In this document: one piece after another, positions 17,668 to 24,997 of the stretch
Position numbering within the stretch: the stretch's first letter is position 1
Layout: every line of letters starts with the position of its first letter
Assembly (NCBI GenBank): GCA_002292265.1
Contig: DBBQ01000056.1
Span: 96,322-143,569 of the forward strand
Reading direction: 5' to 3'
DNA length: 47,248 nucleotides
Source: Flavobacteriaceae bacterium UBA980
GTDB lineage: Bacteria; Bacteroidota; Bacteroidia; Flavobacteriales; Flavobacteriaceae
Translations under genes and position numbers: made by a program
Notes under the pieces: model-generated
What the model was told of the DNA's origin: nothing
Databases searched by the model: none
Seen by the model: only the letters and a program-made list of their open reading frames with translations

Positions 17668-19551
17668 ATGAGAAAAATGAAGAAGACTTTTTCAAAAATT
17701 GCTGTTGGATTTATGTTTGTTTCGGCACTAATAAGTTGCCAAGATGATTTTTTAAGTACAACACCCTTGAGTGAAATTGCAGAATCTAATGTTTGGTCCT
17801 CGGCCAAACTTGCAGAGGCCGCTGTACTAGACCTGTACCAAGGTACATGGGCAGGAACTCTTACCCGCGAGGAAACCACTGATGCGTTTACCGACCAAGC
17901 TGTTTTTACGCACCCTGGGAGAGGAGTTGATGGCTATACAGAAGGAAAGATGAATCCCTCGGGAGGATACATGGATATGCAGTGGATGAGCTGGACTCAA
18001 CTATATCCTTACGTACGAAGTGCAAATATTGCAATTCAAAAACTAACCGAGAATGAAGGAGGACTCGATGCTGGATTAACAAAACGGCTGCTCGGAGAAG
18101 CTTATTTTATGAGAGGTTATTTTTTCAGCCAGTTGATGCGACAGTACGGAGGTATTGTACTTTTAACTGAACCCTTGACATTGGACAGTGAAGCTCAAAA
18201 TCCTAGATCGAGTTTTGAAGATACAGTAAATCAAATCGTATCGGATTTAGACCAAGCTATATCTCTATTGTCAAATGCTCCTGCGAGCAAAGCTAGAGCT
18301 CATAGTTTAACTGCTCATGCACTTAAATCTAGAGTTTTAACACATGCGGCTAGTGATTTATATGAGCCTTCTAAAGCAGGATCAATATCAACACTAGGTT
18401 CTTATGGTAATAAAGAACTTGTAGGATACACAGGGGGTTCTCAGGACCAACGTTGGCAAGCCGCTAAAGCAGCTTCAAAGTTGTTTTTAGATGCTACATC
18501 AGGTTATAAACTTGATTATGCTGCACCTGCTTCTTTTGAAGAAGCGAAGCAGAATTATGAAGATATCTGGTTGCAAGGGGATGAAAACCAAGACTTTATT
18601 TGGGGAAGAATGATTGAAGCGTTTGGTTATGGATCTAGAACCTATCCTGGAGGAGACGATTGGTCTCAAGGTCCGGGAATGGTTGCTTTGTATCACGGTC
18701 CAAATGGATATCACGAATGGGCTGGAACTACACCAACAGAAGCTTTAGCATCTAAATATTCTATGAATGATGGAACTGCATTTGACTGGAATAACTCAGC
18801 GCATGCTGCAGATCCCTATTCTAATCGTGAGGCACGTTTTTATTCTACTCTTTTATTTGATGGAGCATCATGGAAACAGAGAACAAGTGATGTTGTTAAG
18901 TATGATAACTTCAATGAAATTCAAACAGGATATTATACATTCTCTGATGGTACTATAGTAAATGGAGTAGATACACGTCAGGGTCCTATTGAAGACTGGA
19001 ACGGATCGAGAACAGGATACTACTTCAAAAAGTTTTCTGATCCTTACCTTCCTGCTTCATGGCCCAATAACCTTCAAAAAATTGATGCACCTTACTTAAG
19101 ATATACAGAAGTTCTATTAAATTATGTAGAAGCTAGTATCAATCTAGGTCAAGAAAGCGACGCTAAAGCGTGGTTAAATAAACTGCGTTTTAGAAACGGA
19201 CTGCCGGCAGTAACAGCCTCTGGTGCAGCATTAGTGGAATTGTATAAAAGAGAGCGTGACAAAGAGTTAGTCAATGAAGATGATCGTATGTTCGCTATGA
19301 AAAGATGGATTGAAGGTCCTTATTCATTAGATAAACAAGTCCAACAAACACTGATTCAAGCAACTCAAAAAGCGGGAAGTTCAATGACACCTGCAAGCTT
19401 CAGAAAGAGTACTGATGACTTTGATTATACTTATAGACCCACTGATATCGTTTTTGAAAATAGAATTTGGAGAGATCATGTCTACTTCATGCCTATCCCA
19501 CAAAACGAGATCGATCGTGACCCATCTTTGATCCAGAATCCTGGGTACTAA
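17668..19551 (+). CDS. SusD/RagB-family surface nutrient-binding lipoprotein
   Basis: A 627-residue outer-membrane lipoprotein that forms the lid over the SusC channel and captures ligand. The signal peptide ends in ALISC, giving lipid-modified Cys24, then QDDFLSTTPLSEI, the usual SusD mature start. TPR-like helices follow (LGEAYFMRGYFFSQLMRQYGG near 150 is the recognisable SusD helix). The C-terminal RagB/SusD region carries LRYTEVLLNYVEA, KELVNEDDRMFAMKRW and the closing MPIPQNEIDRDPSLIQNPGY. A second in-frame ATG at 17677 is an alternative start. It is longer than the classical 520-550 residue SusD, which is common in marine members. A strong terminator follows within 25 bases, so the SusCD transcript probably ends here. 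Confidence 0.96.
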   Translation: MRKMKKTFSKIAVGFMFVSALISCQDDFLSTTPLSEIAESNVWSSAKLAEAAVLDLYQGTWAGTLTREETTDAFTDQAVFTHPGRGVDGYTEGKMNPSGGYMDMQWMSWTQLYPYVRSANIAIQKLTENEGGLDAGLTKRLLGEAYFMRGYFFSQLMRQYGGIVLLTEPLTLDSEAQNPRSSFEDTVNQIVSDLDQAISLLSNAPASKARAHSLTAHALKSRVLTHAASDLYEPSKAGSISTLGSYGNKELVGYTGGSQDQRWQAAKAASKLFLDATSGYKLDYAAPASFEEAKQNYEDIWLQGDENQDFIWGRMIEAFGYGSRTYPGGDDWSQGPGMVALYHGPNGYHEWAGTTPTEALASKYSMNDGTAFDWNNSAHAADPYSNREARFYSTLLFDGASWKQRTSDVVKYDNFNEIQTGYYTFSDGTIVNGVDTRQGPIEDWNGSRTGYYFKKFSDPYLPASWPNNLQKIDAPYLRYTEVLLNYVEASINLGQESDAKAWLNKLRFRNGLPAVTASGAALVELYKRERDKELVNEDDRMFAMKRWIEGPYSLDKQVQQTLIQATQKAGSSMTPASFRKSTDDFDYTYRPTDIVFENRIWRDHVYFMPIPQNEIDRDPSLIQNPGY

Positions 19552-19571
19552 TTTAGGTAACGAATACTTAT

Positions 19572-19602
19572 AAAAAACCCCGCAAATTTGCGGGGTTTTT
19601 TT
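19572..19602 (+). terminator. Strong intrinsic terminator after SusD
   Basis: A perfect inverted repeat, with ACCCCGC on one arm and GCGGGGT on the other around AAATTT, is flanked by an A run on the left and T8 on the right. It is therefore a symmetrical terminator that works at least on the plus strand. It ends the SusCD message and separates it from the FG-GAP gene. A longer TTG-started reading of the next gene would begin inside this hairpin and is rejected. Confidence 0.93.
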
Positions 19603-19620
19603 ATTTTTGAAAAAAAACTC

Positions 19621-22600
19621 ATGAGGCGGTTAGTTGTTGTATTAATCATTACATTTTTTTCTTTTGGCTGCGAATCTGAATTAAAGCAGTTCACAAAACT
19701 AAATCCCAAGGATACTAGTATTGATTTTGTAAATAAGCTTTACGAAACCAACTCAAGAAATTATTTTACCTATCCCTATATGTATTTGGGTGGTGGTGTA
19801 GCGGTAGGTGATTTTAACAACGACGGTCTTGAAGATTTATTCTTTAGTGGGAATATGGTCCCGAACAAACTTTATCTAAATCAGGGCGATTTCCAATTTA
19901 AAGACATAAGTGAATCTGCGGGAATTCAAGGAGATAACAGATGGTATTCGGGGGTAAGTCTTATCGATATTAACAAAGACGGTTTTCTCGATATTTACAT
20001 CGCAGTAGGGGGAGAAAATGAACCTAACAACAACGTCCTTTACATAAACAATCAAAACAATACTTTTAGCGAAAAAGCAGAAGCTTACGGAATCGATGAT
20101 GATGGATACAGTATGCATTCCACTTTTTTTGATTATGACAAAGACGGTGATTTAGATTTGTATGTAGCGAACTATCCTCCTACCAGTTTTACAGCCCCAG
20201 TAGATTACTATAAATACATGATTGATAATCACGAAGATCGGGATTCAGATCACCTTTATCGCAATGATGGTGAACTTTTTGTAGATGTTACTAAAGAATC
20301 TGGGATTAGTAATTTTGGCTTGAGTCTCGGCGTTGTAGCTTCAGATTTTAACAATGATGGCAATCCGGACCTTTACATCTCAAATGATTTTAATGCCCCC
20401 GATTTTATGTATATAAACAACGGGGATGGAACTTTTACCAATGAAATCTTAAACTCACTACAGCAAACCTCATTTTTTGGAATGGGAGTTGACGCTGCTG
20501 ATTTTAATAACGACGGTTGGGTAGATATTTTTCAGTTAGACATGAATGCTGCAGACAATTTTAGATCTAAGGCTAATATGTCCTCCATGAATCCTGAAGT
20601 ATTTTATCAATCTGTTGCACTTGGACTACATCATCAATACATGCAAAATTCGTTGCAGCTGAATCAAGGAAATCTCAACGATTCGTCCCCAGCCTTCAGT
20701 AATATTGCACGTTGGAGTGGTGTTTCTTCTACCGATTGGAGTTGGGGAGGATTATTTGCTGATTTTGATAATGATGGATGGAAAGATTTATACGTTACTA
20801 ATGGAATCCGAAGAGATGTAAATAATAAAGACTTTTACAATGAACACCGAGCATTTTTCAATAAAATGGAAAACGATCCAAACTATAAAAATAAAGAAGA
20901 GGAAGTAAAGTTATTGTCTTTTTTAGAAAAAATGCCTTCTGAAAAACTTTCAAATTATTTATTCCAGAACCAACAAGAAAATGGCTTTAAAAATAAAAAT
21001 ATAGAATGGGGTTTAGATGAAAAAACATTCTCTAATGGAGTTGTTTACAGTGACCTAGACAATGATGGAGATCTTGATTTAGTAGTAAACAATCTTGAAG
21101 ACTTTGCCAGTATATACCGTAATAATACTTCCAATTCAAATTATATAGGGTTTACGCTAGAGGGAAAGGATCAACAAATCCCGATAGGAACTAGAATACA
21201 TTTAAAAGCCTCAGGAAAATATCAAATGCAAGAGCTCAACCTAAGCAGAGGCTATCTTTCATCTGTTTCGCCGAGAGTACACTTTGGCCTTGGAGCTGCC
21301 CCAGAAATTGAGGAAGTTATTGTAGAATGGCCAGATGGCAACCGAACCAAACTAGAAGATCTAACGGTCAATTCCTATAATGCAGTTGCCTATAAAGAGG
21401 ATTCGTCAAATACGTTGAACGAAAAGAATGAATTTTCTGAGGTAAAACGATTTGAAACCGTGGTTCAAAAAGATGCTTTTGTACATCGAGAAAATCCATA
21501 TGATGATTTTAAAGATGAAGTATTACTTCCTCATAAAAACTCAACTCTAGGACCTGCACTAGCTGTAGGAGATTTAAACAATGATAGCAGAGAAGATTAT
21601 ATAGTTGGAGGAGCCATTGCCCAAGCGGCAGAAATTTATATTCAGAAAGTTAACGGGTCATTTCAAAAAGTCAACGTTCCCATTTTTGAAAAGGATAAAT
21701 TTTATGAAGATTTAGGAATTCAAATTTTTGATGCCGATAATGACGGAGATTTAGACATTTATATTGCAAGTGGAGGAAATGAGTTTAACGAAGGTTCTCA
21801 AGGGTACGAAGATCGTTTTTATGAAAATAAAGGAAATCTTGTTTTTGAACGAAATATTTCTGCCATACCCGATACCCGAATTAGTGGACTTGAGGTTTCT
21901 GTCAATGATTTTGACCAGGATGGAGACTTAGACCTCTTTGTAGGAGGTAGACTAAGTCCAAAAAAATATCCCTATCCTTCAAGTTCAAGGATTCTAGAAA
22001 ATCGAAGTGCTTCAGGAAGCATTCAATTTGTTGATGTGACGGAAGAAAAGAATCCAGCTCTCACCAATATCGGATTGGTAACGACTTCAAAATGGGTAGA
22101 TCTAGACGGGGACTCTTGGGAAGATTTAGTAGTAGCAGGAGAATGGTTGTCCATTCGCTTCTTCAAAAACAATGAAGGAAAAACATTCAAAGAGGTAACC
22201 GAAGAGGTTTACTTGCCAGAACAACGCGGGTGGTGGTATGATATTGAAAAAGGGGATTTTGACAACGATGGTGATCTGGACCTTATTGTTGGAAATCTTG
22301 GATTAAACTACAAATACCAGGCTTCAACAGAAAAACCTTTTCGAGTTTATTTAAATGATTTTGACAAGAATACAACCTACGATATCGTTTTGAGTTATAA
22401 ATCAGACGATACAGAGTATCCTATAAGAGGACGTCAATGCTCTTCAGAACAAATGCCTGCAATTAAAGAGAAATTCAAGAATTACAACAGTTTTGCAAGT
22501 GCTTCGCTAGAAGAAATATACTCTGATCAAATGCTTGAAGAGTCTTTAAAATATGAAATCACCTCCTTCGCAAGTGTTTATTTGCAAAATAACAATGGAA

Positions 22601-22929
22601 AATTTATTGCCAAACCACTCCCCTATCAGGCTCAATTTTCAAACATTAATGCCCTAGTTGTAGAAGATATCGACCGGGATGGGTATCTCGATGTTGTACT
22701 TGGGGGAAATCTTTATAACGCCGAAGTTGAAACCCCCAGAAATGATGCCAGCTACGGCCTATGGCTTAAAGGAGATGGAGCAAATGGGTTTCGTGCACTA
22801 GCGCCAAGAGAGACAGGTTTAGTAGTTCGTGGGGATATCCGAAATATGAAACCGATAAAAGTAGGGGGGCAAACCCATTTACTAGTAGCCAAAAACAATC
22901 AAGACTTACAACAAATTAGAATTAACTAA
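19621..22929 (+). CDS. FG-GAP/VCBS-repeat lipoprotein with central ASPIC-UnbV domain (CRTAC1-like)
   Basis: An 1102-residue surface or periplasmic lipoprotein; the ATG at 19621 gives the lipobox FSFGC with Cys17. Seven calcium-loop motifs of the DxDxDGxxD type (from DFNNDGLED to DLDNDGDLD) precede an ASPIC/UnbV domain at about residues 510-592 (SPRVHFGLG, then VEWPDGNRTKLEDL). Six more follow (DLNNDSRED to DIDRDGYLD), so two beta-propellers flank the middle domain. Human CRTAC1 is an extracellular-matrix protein with this pairing; bacterial relatives are often next to SusCD or multihaem cytochrome genes, but their role is unknown. The last base of its stop is the first base of the next ATG, so the downstream lipoprotein is co-translated. 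A binding or scaffold role is inferred. Confidence 0.92.
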   Translation: MRRLVVVLIITFFSFGCESELKQFTKLNPKDTSIDFVNKLYETNSRNYFTYPYMYLGGGVAVGDFNNDGLEDLFFSGNMVPNKLYLNQGDFQFKDISESAGIQGDNRWYSGVSLIDINKDGFLDIYIAVGGENEPNNNVLYINNQNNTFSEKAEAYGIDDDGYSMHSTFFDYDKDGDLDLYVANYPPTSFTAPVDYYKYMIDNHEDRDSDHLYRNDGELFVDVTKESGISNFGLSLGVVASDFNNDGNPDLYISNDFNAPDFMYINNGDGTFTNEILNSLQQTSFFGMGVDAADFNNDGWVDIFQLDMNAADNFRSKANMSSMNPEVFYQSVALGLHHQYMQNSLQLNQGNLNDSSPAFSNIARWSGVSSTDWSWGGLFADFDNDGWKDLYVTNGIRRDVNNKDFYNEHRAFFNKMENDPNYKNKEEEVKLLSFLEKMPSEKLSNYLFQNQQENGFKNKNIEWGLDEKTFSNGVVYSDLDNDGDLDLVVNNLEDFASIYRNNTSNSNYIGFTLEGKDQQIPIGTRIHLKASGKYQMQELNLSRGYLSSVSPRVHFGLGAAPEIEEVIVEWPDGNRTKLEDLTVNSYNAVAYKEDSSNTLNEKNEFSEVKRFETVVQKDAFVHRENPYDDFKDEVLLPHKNSTLGPALAVGDLNNDSREDYIVGGAIAQAAEIYIQKVNGSFQKVNVPIFEKDKFYEDLGIQIFDADNDGDLDIYIASGGNEFNEGSQGYEDRFYENKGNLVFERNISAIPDTRISGLEVSVNDFDQDGDLDLFVGGRLSPKKYPYPSSSRILENRSASGSIQFVDVTEEKNPALTNIGLVTTSKWVDLDGDSWEDLVVAGEWLSIRFFKNNEGKTFKEVTEEVYLPEQRGWWYDIEKGDFDNDGDLDLIVGNLGLNYKYQASTEKPFRVYLNDFDKNTTYDIVLSYKSDDTEYPIRGRQCSSEQMPAIKEKFKNYNSFASASLEEIYSDQMLEESLKYEITSFASVYLQNNNGKFIAKPLPYQAQFSNINALVVEDIDRDGYLDVVLGGNLYNAEVETPRNDASYGLWLKGDGANGFRALAPRETGLVVRGDIRNMKPIKVGGQTHLLVAKNNQDLQQIRIN

Positions 22930-23321
22930 TGCGTTTTCTACTAGCTGTCCTTTCATTTGTCTTGTTGACGGGTTGTATGAATCAAAAATCGCGTCAATTT
23001 AAAGAGTATTTAAAGGGAGATTGGAGAATTGAAAATCCTATCCTTCAGTCTTTTATTCGATTTGAAGAAAATGGGAAAACAACATACTATTTAAATCAAT
23101 TCAGTTATCGGTTAGATAGTCTTGCTGAAACAGGTAGGTGGAGCTTAGATGAAATTCGAAAAGGAATTGAAACGGATACTTTTGTTGTGACTATTGATAA
23201 GCAACCTCAAAAAACAGTTTTTCAATTTGTAGCCGTCAATGAAGACAGAATCAAAGTAATTGACGAAAAAGGGCAAACTTTTTTTACCCGTATTCAAAAA
23301 TCTAATTTTACAACTGATTGA
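22929..23321 (+). CDS. Small lipoprotein, lipocalin-like in outline, unknown function
   Basis: A 130-residue predicted lipoprotein: MRFLLAVLSFVLLTGC has a clean lipobox with Cys16. The mature part alternates beta strands and turns (LKGDWRIENPILQSFIRFEENGKT... GRWSLDEIRK... VFQFVAVNEDRIKVIDEKG), which resembles small lipocalin-like lipoproteins of Bacteroidota that report how a peptide was measured against a threshold 'WxI/WxL' start. I cannot assign a family with certainty. Its ATG overlaps the stop of the FG-GAP gene (TAATG), so it is translationally coupled to it. Its last 14 bases overlap the convergent small secreted-protein gene. Confidence 0.78.
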   Translation: MRFLLAVLSFVLLTGCMNQKSRQFKEYLKGDWRIENPILQSFIRFEENGKTTYYLNQFSYRLDSLAETGRWSLDEIRKGIETDTFVVTIDKQPQKTVFQFVAVNEDRIKVIDEKGQTFFTRIQKSNFTTD

Positions 23322-23709
23322 AGACATTACCAAAGGTGTCAAAGGTGAAATAATACGTGAATTTTTTGATTTCACCACTAGTGTTGAGTTTCGTAAACTC
23401 TAGGATAGCAACCTGATTCTTTTCGTCTGGGAGCAAAGTGATATGAAAGGGATCAAAACTATCAAAATCTCTACTTTTAAGCACTGATTTTAAAAGAATT
23501 AGCATCAGAGCTCGGTTGACCCGTTTTTGTTCCATTTGAACCTCTAAATTATTGTCAACTGGAATTTCGTATTGATCACCATTCGCTTTTTGCCAAGAAA
23601 AAATAAAGTTTTTAGGAGCCATAGTGACCTGCTGAGAGAATAAAAAACTAGAATTGAACAGCATAGCTAAGAACAAAAGAAAACAAAGTTTACAGGATTT
23701 ATTTACCAT
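23308..23709 (-). CDS. Small secreted protein of unknown function
   Basis: A 133-residue protein read from the ATG at 23709, chosen because it gives a proper signal peptide (MVNKSCKLCFLLFLAMLFNSSFLFSQ); the open frame extends 23 codons further upstream without signal character. The mature part has a WQKANGDQYEIPVDNN segment and a helix rich in Leu/Lys (RVNRALMLILLKSVLKSRDF), ending in strands (EIKKFTYYFTFDTFGNVFNQL). No known domain is recognised. It is the only minus-strand gene between the two plus-strand lipoprotein genes: it overlaps the small lipoprotein by 14 bases at its 3' end and is divergent from the NHL gene across 67 bases. Confidence 0.62.
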   Translation of the reverse strand: MVNKSCKLCFLLFLAMLFNSSFLFSQQVTMAPKNFIFSWQKANGDQYEIPVDNNLEVQMEQKRVNRALMLILLKSVLKSRDFDSFDPFHITLLPDEKNQVAILEFTKLNTSGEIKKFTYYFTFDTFGNVFNQL

Positions 23710-23776
23710 CGAAGAAATTTGCCTAAATTTAAAAAAAATATGCAACCTATTGTTGTATATAAATGATAAGGGATTC

Positions 23777-24997
23777 ATGATGAGAAAGAAATTACTACCA
23801 TTGTATTTATTATCTTATTTTTTTCTTTTAATAGGTTGCTCTGTAGAAGAAGATGAGAAACAAGCTCCCAGTTACCGATTGAAAACGGAGATCTGGCCGA
23901 GCGACCAAAATGGTAAAATCATACCTAGCCAAGGAGATTACAATCCGTTTACTGTTAAAACCATTTATGCACGTCCTGAGCCAGGCTGGGTTTTTGATCG
24001 TTGGGAGGGCGCCCTGAGTGGAACAGACAACCCCTCCGCGATTTCTTTTTATGACGATCTTGCTATCCGAGCAGTATTCACAAAAGACACTTTTAAAGTT
24101 AGAACTATTGCAGGGGGTAAAGGAAAAGGAAACCAGCTAAATCAACTTTACTATCCTACAGGAATTGCTCTAGATCCCTCTGGAGATTTGTATGTGAGTG
24201 ATATGTACAACCATAGAATCCAAAAATGGAAACCCGGAGCCACAGTTGGAATTACCGCAGCTGGAGGAAATGGCTTTGGCTATGGCCCTTCTCAGCTTGA
24301 GGAGCCTGGAAAAATTGATATTGACAGCCAGGGAAGTCTTTTTATTGCTGATACGGGGAACAACAGAATCCAAAAATGGGAATATGGAGGGCTAACAGGA
24401 ACCACCGTAGCAGGCGGCAACGGTATGGGGAATAGACTCAACCAATTGAATAAACCTTTTGGTATTGCAGTAGATAATACTGGAGCAATTTACATTTCTG
24501 AGTTGGGAAATCACAGAGTGACCAAATGGAATGCTGGAGCATCAACAGGCGAACTCGTGGCAGGAGGAAACGGAGAAGGGAATGATCCCAATCAACTTGC
24601 CATTCCCATGGGAATTGCTGTAAACAATAAAGGAGATGTATTTGTAGCTGACACTTACAATCACCGGATTCAACTTTGGGAAAAGGGGGCTACCAAAGGA
24701 AGAACGTTACTCTCTGGAAAAGATTTTACTTCAGGATCACAAATCAATTATTTTAGCGGGATCAGTATTGTTAACGATTTTTTTCTTTACATTACTGATT
24801 ATCAGCAAAAAAGAATTATTAGTTATGATCTTAAAACAGATACTTTTAAAATCATTTCAACGAATGACACCCTTGAAAATGAAGAAGATAGACTCTCGCA
24901 ACCTTATCAAACAGCTATTGATATTATGGGGGATCTAATCATTGCTGATGCTAAAAATAATCGCATTCAAAAAAGAAAAGTTGAAGTGAATGAATGA
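23777..24997 (+). CDS. NHL-repeat beta-propeller lipoprotein with InlB B-type N-domain
   Basis: A 406-residue lipoprotein from the ATG at 23777 (a second ATG follows at once); the open frame extends upstream but without signal features. LLIGC is the lipobox (Cys20). Residues about 35-110 resemble the divergent InlB B-repeat/Flg_new_2 type domain (ARPEPGWVFDRWEGALSGTDNP, then AIRAVF), often a surface stalk. Then come four near-identical 50-residue NHL blades, each starting AGGxGxG and containing xNQLxxPxGIAxD and NHRIQKW, followed by degenerate blades to the end, so a six-bladed propeller is likely. NHL propellers bind ligands or proteins. Its stop overlaps the start of the DUF255 gene by 8 bases, indicating coupled translation. 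Confidence 0.88.
   Translation: MMRKKLLPLYLLSYFFLLIGCSVEEDEKQAPSYRLKTEIWPSDQNGKIIPSQGDYNPFTVKTIYARPEPGWVFDRWEGALSGTDNPSAISFYDDLAIRAVFTKDTFKVRTIAGGKGKGNQLNQLYYPTGIALDPSGDLYVSDMYNHRIQKWKPGATVGITAAGGNGFGYGPSQLEEPGKIDIDSQGSLFIADTGNNRIQKWEYGGLTGTTVAGGNGMGNRLNQLNKPFGIAVDNTGAIYISELGNHRVTKWNAGASTGELVAGGNGEGNDPNQLAIPMGIAVNNKGDVFVADTYNHRIQLWEKGATKGRTLLSGKDFTSGSQINYFSGISIVNDFFLYITDYQQKRIISYDLKTDTFKIISTNDTLENEEDRLSQPYQTAIDIMGDLIIADAKNNRIQKRKVEVNE
24110..24709 (+). repeat. Four tandem 150-base repeats encoding NHL blades
   Basis: Units at 24110-24259, 24260-24409, 24410-24559 and 24560-24709 are exactly 50 codons each with no indel between them. Each begins AGG-K/N-G and ends before the next AGG. Shared codons such as GGAGGAAATGG and AATCCAAAAATGG recur, so nucleotide similarity is also visible. 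This points to expansion by duplication within the gene. Confidence 0.85.

Noticed and set aside
19588..19620. TTG start for the FG-GAP protein
   Set aside because: It lies inside the SusD terminator hairpin and destroys the lipoprotein signal that begins at 19621.
23654..23776. Extension of the NHL lipoprotein to an ATG at 23654
   Set aside because: It would overlap the divergent small secreted gene's signal sequence and place the lipobox 60 residues from the start.
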